Source: Paraburkholderia fungorum (GTDB lineage Bacteria; Pseudomonadota; Gammaproteobacteria; Burkholderiales; Burkholderiaceae). Taken from it: a DNA stretch of 64,000 nucleotides. Location: positions 558,001 to 622,000 of the forward strand of contig NZ_FNKP01000003.1 of assembly GCF_900099835.1 (NCBI RefSeq), read 5' to 3'. The notes below the pieces were generated by a model that ran no database searches, was not told the origin of the DNA, and saw only the letters and a list, made by a program, of their open reading frames with translations. Both the position numbers and the translations under genes were made by a program. Positions 37,600 through 47,476 of the stretch are shown piece after piece; position 1 is the first letter of the stretch; the number at the start of each line of letters is the position of its first letter.

Positions 37600-39612
37600 C
37601 TACGCAACCTTCAATTCCGCGTAAGTGGTACATAGCTCCCCGAACAGTTGATGCACCAGGGCAGCATCGCCCGAGTCGGTCTCGCCTTGCGCCGTGCGCT
37701 GGGCGAGACGCGCGTCTAGCGCGTCGAACAATCTGTGCTTGATGAAGTAGCGCCACTGCACCGGCACGCGCGCAAGGATGTCGGTCAGCGCCGCATAACG
37801 TTCACGGGTCCATTTCGCCTCGAAGGCTTCGCGGTACGGGCCGTATGTGAACGCGGGCAGATCCGCTCCCGCGAGCCTGTCACGCAGTGCGCCGCGCAGC
37901 GACGCCGTGGCGGTTTCATCCACGTTATCGCCAGCCAGCGCGACACCGTAGACTTCGCGCGCCTCGTCGGCGGAGACGTAGCCGCGCAGTACGTCGTCGC
38001 GCACCCGCAGCGGCTCGCGATCGACCGGACGCCCATAACCGCCCGCCCCTGCGCCAATCAGCCGGATCACATCGCCCGGCATGCAGACGACGAGATCGTT
38101 GTTGTCCAGTTCTTCCGCGTGGGCCGTATCGGGATTGCGCGTAAAACGCGCGTTGCCACCCGCGTGGCCGCCGCGCACACCCCACGACGCGAAGCGCGTG
38201 CGGTCGCGGTTGCGCGCGGTGACGAGCGTATTCGGCGAGAACACCTTGAACTCCATCACGAGCCCCTGGCCGCCGCGATACTGCCCCGCACCGCCCGAGC
38301 CCGGCGCGACGCCGTAACGCAGAATCCGGATCGGCACTTCCGCCTCGTTGATCTCGACCGGCGTGTTGCGCAGAAAGGCATTGTTGGCGCCGGAGCCGTC
38401 TTCGCCATCGTCGCCGGGACCGCCGCCCGCGCCGCCGCCAATCGGGCCGATCGACGCCATCACGGTGGCACCTTGGGCACTTGTCGTCTTGACGCTGAGG
38501 ATCGACAGGCCGCCTGCCGGGCACGCGCCCAGGCGCTCCGGCACTGCCTGCGAGAACGCGCCGAAGGTCAGCAGATGCGTGAGCTTGCAGGTCAGGCTGC
38601 GCATGCCGACCGCAGCGGGCGGCTGCGCGTTGACCACCGTGCCTTCCGGCAGGATGCAGCGGGCCACCCGCAGCATCCCCGTATTCAGCAGGATGTCCGG
38701 ATTGAGCGTGTACAGCACGTAGACGAGACCGACCAGCGCAAGCGCGTGCCGTTCGCGCCCGCCGGTCGGCATGTTCAGCGACGACTGCAGTTGCGGGTCG
38801 CTGCCCGTGTAGTCCATCTCGACGAGACCGTCGCGAATTCGCGCGGTCAGCGCGACGCGCATCGGCTTGCCGTTGACCGAGTCTTCGTCGGCGAATTCGG
38901 CGAAGAAATAATCGCCGTCCGGGATGCCCCGCAAAATGGTGCGCGCCTGCGCCTCCGAGTACTCGAGCAACGCGCTCATGCCGGCCCTGAAACCGTCGAT
39001 GCCGAAGCGCTCGATAATTTCCAGCACGCGTCGTTCGCCGGTATGCAGCGACGCCAGTTGCGCATGCAGATCGCCGGTGTTCTGGTTGGGCACGCGCACA
39101 TTGGTCGCCATCAGCCGGATCAACGATTCGTCGACCACGCCCCGGCGCACGATCTTGCACGGCGGGAAGCGGATGCCCTCCTGCTGGATCTCAGTGAGCG
39201 TGCGCGACAGCGACGCGGGCACCGCGCCGCCCATGTCGGTGTTATGAATATGGCCGCCGACGAAACACGCGATCTCGCCTTCGTAGAACACCGGCTTCCA
39301 CAGCACGATGTCCGGCGTATGGGTCGCGACGAAGCCGCTATACGCGTCGTTGGTCATGCCGATGTCGCCGGGCTCGTAGTCGTCGATCAGGCCGATCACG
39401 GCGCTGTAGTCGAGACCGACGTACCACGTCGCGCCGAGCGTTTTCGGCGACGCGAACGTGAGCCCTTCCGGGGTCGTGATCGCGCACGAGAAGTCTTCGG
39501 TCTCCTTCACGAAGGTCGAATGCGCGGTCCGCACCAGCGTGTAGGCCATGCTCTCGGCGGCCGCCACGCAATAGTTTGCGAAAATCTGAAGCACTGCCTT
39601 GTCGAATTGCAT
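37600..39612 (-). CDS. hyuB: Hydantoinase B/oxoprolinase family protein
   Basis: The 670-residue protein is the B subunit of ATP-dependent hydantoinase/5-oxoprolinase-type enzymes, with SMAYTLVRTAHSTFVKETEDFSCAI near the N-terminus, GHIHNTDMGGAVP, and the Gly-rich GGGAGGGPGDDGEDG and YRGGQGLVMEFKV segments. It works with HyuA, 20 bases upstream, to open a cyclic amide such as hydantoin or 5-oxoproline with ATP. GGAG lies 9 bases before the ATG at 39612; the frame is open far upstream, but that overlaps hyuA in another frame and is not family-like. The gene pair follows a peptide-type ABC importer. Confidence 0.92.
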   Translation of the reverse strand: MQFDKAVLQIFANYCVAAAESMAYTLVRTAHSTFVKETEDFSCAITTPEGLTFASPKTLGATWYVGLDYSAVIGLIDDYEPGDIGMTNDAYSGFVATHTPDIVLWKPVFYEGEIACFVGGHIHNTDMGGAVPASLSRTLTEIQQEGIRFPPCKIVRRGVVDESLIRLMATNVRVPNQNTGDLHAQLASLHTGERRVLEIIERFGIDGFRAGMSALLEYSEAQARTILRGIPDGDYFFAEFADEDSVNGKPMRVALTARIRDGLVEMDYTGSDPQLQSSLNMPTGGRERHALALVGLVYVLYTLNPDILLNTGMLRVARCILPEGTVVNAQPPAAVGMRSLTCKLTHLLTFGAFSQAVPERLGACPAGGLSILSVKTTSAQGATVMASIGPIGGGAGGGPGDDGEDGSGANNAFLRNTPVEINEAEVPIRILRYGVAPGSGGAGQYRGGQGLVMEFKVFSPNTLVTARNRDRTRFASWGVRGGHAGGNARFTRNPDTAHAEELDNNDLVVCMPGDVIRLIGAGAGGYGRPVDREPLRVRDDVLRGYVSADEAREVYGVALAGDNVDETATASLRGALRDRLAGADLPAFTYGPYREAFEAKWTRERYAALTDILARVPVQWRYFIKHRLFDALDARLAQRTAQGETDSGDAALVHQLFGELCTTYAELKVA

Positions 39613-39632
39613 GTGCGCTGCTCCGTCGGGGC

Positions 39633-41675
39633 TCAGTGAACGAGTGTGAAAACGAGGTTGCCGAAGCGGTCCACCCGGCCGCGAAAGCCCGGCAACACGC
39701 TGGTCGTGCAGTCGTCCTGCGCGACCACCGCGGGTCCGTCGAACTGCTCGCCCGCTTTCAGATCCGCTCGCCGGTAGAGCGCGGCGTCGTGAAACGTGCC
39801 GTCCATGTACACGCGAATCGTCCCCGCCGACACCGGTGCGCCGTCGCCTGCCGCGATCGGCACCGGGACGGGTTTCGGTGTCGCCGCGCGGATCACGAGC
39901 CGCAGCGCGATGACCTGTACCGTCGCCCGCCCATCGCGATGACCGTACAGCCGCTCGTGCTCGCGATGGAACGCTTCGCTCAGCGCCGTGAGGTCGCGGT
40001 TGGGCAGCCACGCCGCGTCGAGCGGCGTATCGATCTCGAACGACTGGCCCTTGTAGCGCATGTCCGCCGACACCGCGAGTTCCGCCCGCGTGTCGTCGCC
40101 GGTCTGTTCGCGCAGCCACGCGCGCGCCGCCGTGTCGAGCGCGTGCAGATCGTCGGCGAGACGCGCGAGCGTGCCGGCGTCGAGATCGTAGTAGGTGGTT
40201 TTCACGAAGTCATTGCGCGTATCGGCGATCAGTCCGCCGAGCGCGCTCAGCACACCCGGCGCGGTCGGCACGACGATGCTCTCCATGCCGAGCGCGCGCG
40301 CGAAGTAGCACGCGAGCATCGGACCCGCGCCGCCGAACGGCAGCAGCGCGAACGCGCGCGGATCGATGCCGAAGCGCGACACGATCCGGCTCACGCCCGC
40401 GTACATGCCCGACACCGCGACGCCGACAACCGCCTCGGCCGCCGCATACACATCGATCCCGAGCCGATGGGCGAGCACGCCGACGGCGCGATGCGCAGCG
40501 TCGTGATCGACGCTCACCGAGTTGTAGCCGAGACTCGCGTTGCCGATCACGCCGAGCACGACGAAGGCGTCGGTGATCGTCGCGCGGGAGCCTCCGCGTC
40601 CGTAGCACGCCGGGCCGGGATTCGAGCCCGCGCTTTCGGGGCCGACCTTGAGCACGCCGAAGTCGTCGACCCACGCAATCGAGCCGCCGCCGTCGCCGAT
40701 CGACGACACCGACACCGACGGGATATGAATCTGGAAATCGCCGAGATATTCGCCGCTCGCGTATTGCGGCTCGCCGTCGACGATCAGCGCGACATCCGCC
40801 GTGGTGCCGCCGATGTCGAGACTCATGCAGTGATCGATACCGCTCTGACGCGCGACATACGCCGCGCCGATCACACCCGACGCGGTGCCCGACAGGATCA
40901 TCTGAACGCAGTTGGTCTTGCCCGCCTCGGCGCTCATCACGCCGCCGTTGGACTTGGTGACTTTCATGTCGGCGGTGATGCCCGTCTCGACGAGTGCGCG
41001 TTGCAGCGAGCTCAGGTAGTGCGAGACCTTCGGCTGCACATATCCGCCGATCACCGCCGTCGACGTGCGCTCGTATTCGCGGATGATCGGCCACACGTCG
41101 CTCGAACACGACACGAAGAACCCCGGTATCTCCCGTTCGATGATCGCCTTCACCGCGTGCTCGTGGGCCGGGTTGCGGTACGCATGCAGCAGCGCGACCA
41201 CCACTCCTTCGCAGCCTGCCTGCCGGAGCCGGGTGAGCGCGTCGAGCACGCTCGCTTCGTCGATCGGGGTCTCGACGCTGCCGTCCGCCGCGAGCCGTCC
41301 GGTCACGCCGAACACGCGCTCACGCGGCACCAGCGGCGCGGGCCGTTTCGACAACAGGTTGTACATGTCGGGGCCTTTCAGGCGCGCGAGATCCAGCACG
41401 TCCTCGAAATGCCGCGTCGTGATCAGGCCCAGCCGCAGGCCTTTGCGTTGCACGACGGCATTCACGCCGACGGTCGTGCCGTGCGTGAAGTACGTGACGT
41501 CGGCGGGCGCGATGCCGTCGCGTTCGCGCAGTTGCTCCATGCCGCGCAGCACTTCGCTGCCGGGGCTATCCGGCCGCGAAAACACCTTGAGCGTTTTCAG
41601 CTCGCCCGTCGCATCGTCCAGCACCGCGAAATCGGCAAACGATCCGCCGATGTCGACTCCGATTCTCAAGCCCAT
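39633..41675 (-). CDS. hyuA: Hydantoinase A/oxoprolinase family protein
   Basis: The 680-residue protein has the hydantoinase A layout: an N-terminal ASKHA-like phosphate loop (VDIGGSFADFAVLD, from residue 7), THGTTVGVNAV, a second loop SLDIGGTTADVALI, and LPFGGAGPML. It is the ATP-using subunit that pairs with HyuB. The start ATG at 41675 begins the family sequence; the much longer open frame upstream overlaps the ABC ATPase gene. A 175-base gap separates it from the upstream ATPase gene, so an extra promoter is possible. The cyclic amide substrate is unknown. Confidence 0.92.
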   Translation of the reverse strand: MGLRIGVDIGGSFADFAVLDDATGELKTLKVFSRPDSPGSEVLRGMEQLRERDGIAPADVTYFTHGTTVGVNAVVQRKGLRLGLITTRHFEDVLDLARLKGPDMYNLLSKRPAPLVPRERVFGVTGRLAADGSVETPIDEASVLDALTRLRQAGCEGVVVALLHAYRNPAHEHAVKAIIEREIPGFFVSCSSDVWPIIREYERTSTAVIGGYVQPKVSHYLSSLQRALVETGITADMKVTKSNGGVMSAEAGKTNCVQMILSGTASGVIGAAYVARQSGIDHCMSLDIGGTTADVALIVDGEPQYASGEYLGDFQIHIPSVSVSSIGDGGGSIAWVDDFGVLKVGPESAGSNPGPACYGRGGSRATITDAFVVLGVIGNASLGYNSVSVDHDAAHRAVGVLAHRLGIDVYAAAEAVVGVAVSGMYAGVSRIVSRFGIDPRAFALLPFGGAGPMLACYFARALGMESIVVPTAPGVLSALGGLIADTRNDFVKTTYYDLDAGTLARLADDLHALDTAARAWLREQTGDDTRAELAVSADMRYKGQSFEIDTPLDAAWLPNRDLTALSEAFHREHERLYGHRDGRATVQVIALRLVIRAATPKPVPVPIAAGDGAPVSAGTIRVYMDGTFHDAALYRRADLKAGEQFDGPAVVAQDDCTTSVLPGFRGRVDRFGNLVFTLVH

Positions 41676-41850
41676 TGACCCGTATCCTCGCAAAATGTCC
41701 GGCACCTGCGTGCATCGGACGAGACGCACCGCGCCCCGCTGCATATCGCCGCGGAAGCTTGAACAGAAACCTCGATTCGGACCCGCCGCGCACAGGCACG
41801 CACGCGTTTCACCGACCCGCGTTAGCGCCAGCGCTAGCGTGAATTCAACA

Positions 41851-43830
41851 TCAGACCCGCAGCGCAGCGGTCTGCGCGAGCACCGCGGCGGCTGCGTCGT
41901 CGGGCGGCACGTTCTGGAATTGCTCCAGTTCCGCTTCGCTGCGATGGCACAGCACCTGCGCGCCGCTCGCCAGCGTGCGCTCGGCCGGCGCGGTCCGATT
42001 GCAGACGCCGTCCATACGCATCGGACAGCGCGCGAGAAACGTGCACAGCTCCGGTTCGTGGGTCGATTCGCCGATCGGCGGCAGCGTCTGATGGCAGCGC
42101 TCGTCCGCTTCCTCGAGCCAGCCGGCGCGCAATTCCGGCGCGGACGACACCAGCAGATGCGAATACGGGTGATACGGCGGTGCCGACAACGCGTCCCGAT
42201 TACCCGTTTCGACGCGATGCCCGGCGTACAGCACGACGATGTCGTCGCTGATCGCGCGCACCTTGGCGATGTCGTGCGTAATGAACAGATACGACACGCC
42301 AAGCTTCTTCTGCAGATCGCGCAGCAGGTCGAGAATCGCCGCGCCGACCACCGTATCGAGCGCGGACGTGACTTCGTCGCAAAGAATCAGCTTCGGCTCG
42401 GCGGCGAGCGCCCGCGCGAGATTCACGCGCTGCTTCTGACCGCCCGACAACTCGCCGGTGCGCCGCTGCGCCAGTTCGGCAGGAAGCCGCACCAGTCCGA
42501 GCAGTTCGGCGACGCGGCGACGCGCGGCCTCGCCCTTCATACCGTGATAAAACTTCAGCGGACGCGCCAGCGTGCGCTCGACCGTGTGAGTCGGATTGAG
42601 CGCGGTATCGGCGTTCTGGAACACGATCTGGATGCAGCGAAACTGCTCGCGGCTGCGGCGGCGCAGATCGGCGGCTAGCGGTTTGCCGTCGAGTAGGAGA
42701 CTGCCGCGCGCCATCGGAACGAGCCCGGCGATCACCTTCGCGAGCGTCGTCTTGCCGGAGCCGGATTCGCCGATCACCCCCACCGTCTGACCCCGGCCGA
42801 TCACGAGACCGACGTCGTTCAGAATGACCTTGTTCGGCCAGCCCTTCGCGTTAGTGCCGCCGTAGCCCGCAGTCAAACGACGCAGTTCGAGCAGCGGTGC
42901 GGTCGCGGGCTGTGCCGGTGTTTCTGTCTCAAACTTTGCGGCAGCAGGTTCGCCACTCGCCGACGCCGCAGGCGCAACCGGCGTCACCGCGGCGATCAGG
43001 CTTTGCGTATAAGGATGTGCCGGCGCATGCAGAATCTGCTCCGTGCGGCCCGTTTCGCGAATTTCGCCGTTGCTCAGTACGACGATGCGATCCGCCATCT
43101 GCGCGACCACCGCCAGATCGTGCGACACGTAGACCGCGGTCATCCCGTACTGGCGGATCACGCGGCGGAACGCCTGCAGCACATCGATTTGCGTGGTGAC
43201 GTCGAGCGCCGTGGTCGGTTCGTCGAGGATCACGAGTTCAGGATCGGTAATCAGCGCCATCGCCGCCATCAGCCGCTGCAACTGCCCGCCCGACACCTGA
43301 TGCGGGTAGCGCCGGCCAATCGTCTCCGGTTCCGGCAGCGCGAGCGCGCGGAACAGTTCGACCGCTTTCGCCTGGGCGGCGCGTTTGCCGAGCGTGCCAT
43401 GAATCAGCGCGCTCTCGATCACCTGGTCCATGATCGTGCGCGCCGGGTTGAACGACGCCGCCGCGCTCTGCGCGATGTAAGCCACCTTGCGGCCGCGGAT
43501 TCCCGCCAGCCCTTTCGGCGACAGGCCGAGCACGTCGGTATCGCCTACCCGGATCGCGCCGCCTGCGATCCGGCAGCCGCTGCGGGCGTGGCCCATCAGC
43601 GACAACGCGATGGTGGTCTTGCCCGAGCCCGACTCGCCGATCAGCGCGAGCACCTCACCGCGCGCAATCTCGAAGTCGATGCCATCGACGATCGTCGTAT
43701 CCGCTTCGCCCGGACGGCTGCCGACCACGCGCAAGCCGCGCACCTCGACGAGATTTGACGACGGCAACGGCGCGGCTCCCGAGATGGCCGTCAAGGCTGC
43801 ATGAGCCCGTCTGAAAAGATGAGCTTTCAT
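41851..43830 (-). CDS. Peptide-type ABC transporter ATPase, fused double domain
   Basis: The 659-residue protein fuses two oligopeptide-type ATPases. Walker A GESGSGKT occurs at 65-72 and 354-361, with signatures VSGGQLQR (179) and LSGGQKQR and Walker B DEPTTALD (203) and DEVTSALD. Each half ends in the oligopeptide ABC C-terminal region; the second holds a CTFLARCPMRMDGVC cysteine segment typical of OppD/DppD-type ATPases. Its start overlaps the stop of the permease gene by one base. It energises import by the two permeases upstream, probably of a peptide, hydantoin or related nitrogen compound. Confidence 0.93.
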   Translation of the reverse strand: MKAHLFRRAHAALTAISGAAPLPSSNLVEVRGLRVVGSRPGEADTTIVDGIDFEIARGEVLALIGESGSGKTTIALSLMGHARSGCRIAGGAIRVGDTDVLGLSPKGLAGIRGRKVAYIAQSAAASFNPARTIMDQVIESALIHGTLGKRAAQAKAVELFRALALPEPETIGRRYPHQVSGGQLQRLMAAMALITDPELVILDEPTTALDVTTQIDVLQAFRRVIRQYGMTAVYVSHDLAVVAQMADRIVVLSNGEIRETGRTEQILHAPAHPYTQSLIAAVTPVAPAASASGEPAAAKFETETPAQPATAPLLELRRLTAGYGGTNAKGWPNKVILNDVGLVIGRGQTVGVIGESGSGKTTLAKVIAGLVPMARGSLLLDGKPLAADLRRRSREQFRCIQIVFQNADTALNPTHTVERTLARPLKFYHGMKGEAARRRVAELLGLVRLPAELAQRRTGELSGGQKQRVNLARALAAEPKLILCDEVTSALDTVVGAAILDLLRDLQKKLGVSYLFITHDIAKVRAISDDIVVLYAGHRVETGNRDALSAPPYHPYSHLLVSSAPELRAGWLEEADERCHQTLPPIGESTHEPELCTFLARCPMRMDGVCNRTAPAERTLASGAQVLCHRSEAELEQFQNVPPDDAAAAVLAQTAALRV

Positions 43831-44840
43831 CAATGACCTCCGTCGGCATCGGCCGCGTTTTTGCGGCGACCGCGCCGCGGCAGGCCGTCGATCAGCAGGT
43901 TCACGCCGACCGTGAGCACCGCAATGGCGATCGCGGGCAGGATCACGACCGGCACGCCTTCGCCGAGTCCCGCGATGTTCTCGCGCACCAGCGAACCAAG
44001 ATCGGCATATGGCGGCTGCACACCCAGCCCGAGAAAGCTCAGGCTGCTCAGCAGCAGCACGACGAAGGTGAAGCGCAGGCCGGTGTCGGCGAGCATCGGG
44101 TGGAGCATGTTCGGCAGCATCTCGAAGCACGCGATGTAGAGCGCGCTCTCGCCGCGCGCCCGCGCAACCTGCACGTATTCGAGCGTGCTGATATTGACCG
44201 CGAGCGAGCGGGCGATCCGGTACGAACCCGGCATGTAGCTCACGGCCGCCGTCACGATCAGCAGCGGCAGCGACGAACCGAACGCGGCCACGATCATCAG
44301 CGCGAACATCTTCGACGGAATCGACGTGACGGCATCGAGCAGCCGGCTCATGGTTTCGTCGATACGGCGGCCCGCCACCGCGGCGAGCAGCCCCAGGATC
44401 GTTCCCGTGAGCGCCGCCAGCAGTGCTGCCGCGAGCGCCAGCACGACCGTCAGCCGCATCCCGTAGATGATGCGGGTCAACATGTCGCGGCCCAGGTAGT
44501 CGGAGCCGAGCGGCAGCTTCGCGCTGAAACTCGCGAAGACGTCGGTGGTGACGATCGCGCCGACCGGATGCGGCGCGATCCACGGCGCGAACGCCGCCAC
44601 GAACAGCGCGCAACTCACCATGACGAAGCCGATCCAGCCGCCGGTCGAGAGGTTCATCCGCTGCGCGAGGCTGCGGCGGCGTACCGGCTGCGGCGCCGGA
44701 CTGTTGCCGCCGCCCCACGAGCGGCCCGGCTCGGCACCTTGCGGCAACATGCTGCTGCGCTGCACCGGTTCGAGCGCGCCGAGCCGGTGAGGAGAACGGG
44801 GCGATTGAGGCGATTGGGAAGCAGGTCGAAGAATACTCAT
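43830..44840 (-). CDS. Peptide-type ABC transporter permease (DppC-like)
   Basis: The 336-residue inner-membrane protein begins with a long Ser/Pro/Arg-rich cytosolic tail (about 70 residues), then five or six spans of the binding-protein-dependent permease type. PLGSDYLGRDMLTRIIYGMR marks the DppC/OppC group, and the EYVQVARARGESALYI coupling loop contacts the ATPase. The ATG overlaps the stop of the first permease (ATGA). The long N-terminal tail is unusual for the family; a start nearer MNLSTGG at residue 62 would give the usual length. Confidence 0.9.
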   Translation of the reverse strand: MSILRPASQSPQSPRSPHRLGALEPVQRSSMLPQGAEPGRSWGGGNSPAPQPVRRRSLAQRMNLSTGGWIGFVMVSCALFVAAFAPWIAPHPVGAIVTTDVFASFSAKLPLGSDYLGRDMLTRIIYGMRLTVVLALAAALLAALTGTILGLLAAVAGRRIDETMSRLLDAVTSIPSKMFALMIVAAFGSSLPLLIVTAAVSYMPGSYRIARSLAVNISTLEYVQVARARGESALYIACFEMLPNMLHPMLADTGLRFTFVVLLLSSLSFLGLGVQPPYADLGSLVRENIAGLGEGVPVVILPAIAIAVLTVGVNLLIDGLPRRGRRKNAADADGGH

Positions 44841-45790
44841 GTCCGCAGCCTCGGGTTCGAGATGATGGCGCACAGGTCGGCTAGCAGCACGAGCAGCAGA
44901 TAGCCGAGACAGAACAGCAGCGTGCAGGCCTGTACGAGCGGGAAGTCGCGGTTGCTCACCGCGTCGACCATCAGGCTGGCGAGGCCTGGATAGTTGAAGA
45001 TGGTTTCGACGACGATCACCCCGCCGAGCAGATACGACAGGCTGAGCGCAATCGCGTTGGCGATCGGGCCGATCGCATTCGGCAGCGCATGGCGCAGCAC
45101 GACGCGGGCGGGGCTCGCTCCCTTGAGCATCGCCATTTCCACATACGACGAACTGAGTTGCTCGATCACCGCTGCGCGCGTCATGCGCGCCATCTGCGCA
45201 ATCACGACCGCACATAGCGTGACAACCGGCATCGCATAGGCGCGCAGAAAATCGTGCAGGCTGTCGATCTCGCCGCTATACGACAGCGCCGACAACCAGT
45301 GCAGCTTGACGGCCAGCACCAGCACCGCGAGCGTCGCAATCAGGAACTCGGGCGTAGCGACCAGCGAGAGTGTGCCGAGACTCACGATCCGGTCGATCAG
45401 CGAATCGCGCCTTACCGCCGCAAGAATGCCCGCCGACACCGCGATCGGCACCGACACGGCGGTGGTGATCGCGGCCAGCGTCAACGACTTCGGCAAGCGG
45501 CCTTCGATCAGATCGGTCACGGGCAGATTATTCGACAGCGACACGCCGAAATTCGCGTGCAGCAGCCCGATCAGCCAATGAAAGTAGCGCAGATAAGCGG
45601 GCTGATCGAGGCCGAACTGCTGGCGGAGAGCCGCGACCGTTTCCGCGGTCGCCGCCTGGCCGAGCGCGGCCTGCGCGGCATCGCCCGGCAACAGATTGGT
45701 GATCACGAAGATGATGATCGAGACAATCAGCAACGTCAGCGCGGTGACCGCGACGCGCCGGCCGATCAACTGGGCGATATTCCCGTTCAT
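44837..45790 (-). CDS. Peptide-type ABC transporter permease (DppB-like)
   Basis: The 317-residue protein has the DppB-family N-terminal span (RRVAVTALTLLIVSIIIFVITNLLPGDAA), the long periplasmic loop, and the EMAMLKGASPARVVLRHALPNAIGP coupling motif near residue 215. It pairs with the DppC-like permease. GAGGAGG lies 8 bases before its ATG. A hairpin of 12 bp lies between it and the upstream binding-protein gene, which would favour higher expression of the binding protein. Confidence 0.92.
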   Translation of the reverse strand: MNGNIAQLIGRRVAVTALTLLIVSIIIFVITNLLPGDAAQAALGQAATAETVAALRQQFGLDQPAYLRYFHWLIGLLHANFGVSLSNNLPVTDLIEGRLPKSLTLAAITTAVSVPIAVSAGILAAVRRDSLIDRIVSLGTLSLVATPEFLIATLAVLVLAVKLHWLSALSYSGEIDSLHDFLRAYAMPVVTLCAVVIAQMARMTRAAVIEQLSSSYVEMAMLKGASPARVVLRHALPNAIGPIANAIALSLSYLLGGVIVVETIFNYPGLASLMVDAVSNRDFPLVQACTLLFCLGYLLLVLLADLCAIISNPRLRT

Positions 45791-45817
45791 TGGCGAGACC
45801 TCCTCGGTAGGCTCCGG

Positions 45818-45846
45818 GGCACGGCGCGGGAACTCCGCGCCGTGCC
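45818..45846 (-). other. Intercistronic hairpin between binding protein and permease genes
   Basis: A perfect 12-bp stem (GGCACGGCGCGG and its complement) with a 5-base GAACT loop lies 49 bases after the binding protein stop codon and 27 bases before the permease start. No T tract follows. It could protect the upstream mRNA from 3' exonucleases or attenuate transcription. Confidence 0.6.
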
Positions 45847-45895
45847 GCCCAGACCCGTTACGACTGCCAGCAGCGCGCGCACGCGCTGGTGCGTG

Positions 45896-47476
45896 TTACG
45901 CGTTCCACCACACGTACTCGGCGAAGTTGAAGCCCATCATCGCGCCGGTCGGCACGGGTGCGAGCCCTTGCAGATGCTTGTCGTTTGCGTCGAGCAGGCT
46001 CAGGAAGGTCGGAATGCCGATCCCGCCCTGCTCCGAGACCAGCACCTGCATATCGCCGTACATCTGCTTGCGCTTTGCGTCGTCGGTTTCCGAGCGGGCG
46101 GCGACCAGCAGCTGGTCGAACTTCGGGCTGTTCCAGCCCGACTCGTTCCACGGTGCATCCGACTTGAAGAATTGCGTGAACAGCACGTCGGCGCTGGAGC
46201 GCGGATTGACGCTGCCGAAGCCGAGCGGATGCTTCATCCAGTGATTCGACCAGTAGCCGTCCGCCGGCACCCGGTTGATGTTCAGGTTCACGCCGATCTT
46301 CGCGCCGGCCTGCTGCAGCAGCACGCCCATTTCCACCGAGCCGTTCGCGTCGGTCGTGGCGTAAACCGGCGGCAGTGTGGTGCCGATCGCCCCCGCCTTC
46401 TGGAAGTGGAACTTCGCCTTATCCGGGTCGTACGGGCGCTGCGGCAGCGACGCGTTGAAGTAGCGGTGTCCGGGCGGAATCGGCTGATCGTTGCCGATCA
46501 CCGCATAGCCGCGAAATACCGCGGTGCGCACCTGGTCGCGGTCGAACAGATACTTCATCCCCTGCACGAAATCGGGGTTGCCCGACAGCGGATTGTCGCG
46601 GCGCATGATCAGATCGGTATAGAGGCCCGACTTGGTCTCGCGCACTTCATAGCCGGGCGTCGCGGAAATGCGCTGGGTCGCGCGCGGATCGACCGAATTG
46701 ATCAGATGAACGTCGCCGGACAGCAGCGCGTTCACGCGCGCCGCATCGTCGCCGATACCGATCAGTTCGATCTGGTCCAGATAGGGGCCGCCGCCGGTCT
46801 TCCAGAAACTGTCGTTGCGCACGCCCACCGTCGAGATGCCCGGCTTGAACGTCTTCACCTTGTACGGGCCTGTGCCGACTGCGGTCGTGAAATCGGTGGT
46901 GCCGTCCTTGACGATCACGAATTGCGGCGTGGCGAGAATCACGGGCAGATCGGCGTTGGCCGACGTGAGCGTCAGCGTGACTTCGTTCGGACCGGTTTGC
47001 TTCGCGTCGACGAACTGGTCGGCGAGCGTCTTCACCTTCGACGCCGTCGCCGGATTCTTGTGACGCATCAGCGAGTAGACGACATCGGCGGGCGCGAGCG
47101 ACTTGCCGTCGTGAAAGGTCACGCCTTTGCGCAGCTTGATCACCCACACCTTCGCGTCGCTGCTGTCCACCGATTCCGCGAGATTCATCTTCGGCGTCAG
47201 CGACGCGTCGAGTTGCGTCAGGCCGCTGTAAAACATGAAGAAGCGGATGTAATCGGAGCCTGCCGAACCCTTGGCCGGGTCGAGCGTGTCAGCGGTCGAC
47301 GATGCGTCGTAGGCGACCCGGATCTTGCCGCCCTTCTTCGGCACGGGCGCGGCGAGTGCCGGACTCGCCCCCAACAGCAGGCCTCCCGCGCCGGTGGCGA
47401 GCATGCCGCCGGCGGCCAGCAAACGCATCATGTCACGGCGGCTAAAACCGCCCGTTTTGATTTCGTCGTCGTACAT
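45896..47476 (-). CDS. ABC transporter substrate-binding protein, SBP_bac_5 family, Tat-type signal
   Basis: The 526-residue protein begins with a twin-arginine-like signal (FSRRDMMRLL, then a hydrophobic stretch to about residue 43, ending ALA-APV). The mature part has the oligopeptide-binding fold: WVIKLRKGVTFHDGKSLAPADVVYSL, GTGPYKVK and the DPDKAKFHFQKAG segment. It delivers a peptide-like ligand to the two permeases and the double ATPase downstream. GAGGAG lies before the ATG. It is the first gene of a putative operon running to the AraC gene at 37083. Linked hydantoinase genes suggest a cyclic amide or a substituted amino acid as ligand. Confidence 0.92.
   Translation of the reverse strand: MYDDEIKTGGFSRRDMMRLLAAGGMLATGAGGLLLGASPALAAPVPKKGGKIRVAYDASSTADTLDPAKGSAGSDYIRFFMFYSGLTQLDASLTPKMNLAESVDSSDAKVWVIKLRKGVTFHDGKSLAPADVVYSLMRHKNPATASKVKTLADQFVDAKQTGPNEVTLTLTSANADLPVILATPQFVIVKDGTTDFTTAVGTGPYKVKTFKPGISTVGVRNDSFWKTGGGPYLDQIELIGIGDDAARVNALLSGDVHLINSVDPRATQRISATPGYEVRETKSGLYTDLIMRRDNPLSGNPDFVQGMKYLFDRDQVRTAVFRGYAVIGNDQPIPPGHRYFNASLPQRPYDPDKAKFHFQKAGAIGTTLPPVYATTDANGSVEMGVLLQQAGAKIGVNLNINRVPADGYWSNHWMKHPLGFGSVNPRSSADVLFTQFFKSDAPWNESGWNSPKFDQLLVAARSETDDAKRKQMYGDMQVLVSEQGGIGIPTFLSLLDANDKHLQGLAPVPTGAMMGFNFAEYVWWNA

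Noticed and set aside
39613..40119. In-frame upstream extension of hyuB of about 170 codons
   Set aside because: It overlaps hyuA in another frame, has Arg-rich sequence unlike the family, and a good ribosome site precedes the internal ATG at 39612.
41676..42302. In-frame upstream extension of hyuA
   Set aside because: It overlaps the ABC ATPase gene and the translation is low-complexity Arg/Cys-rich; family sequence starts at 41675.
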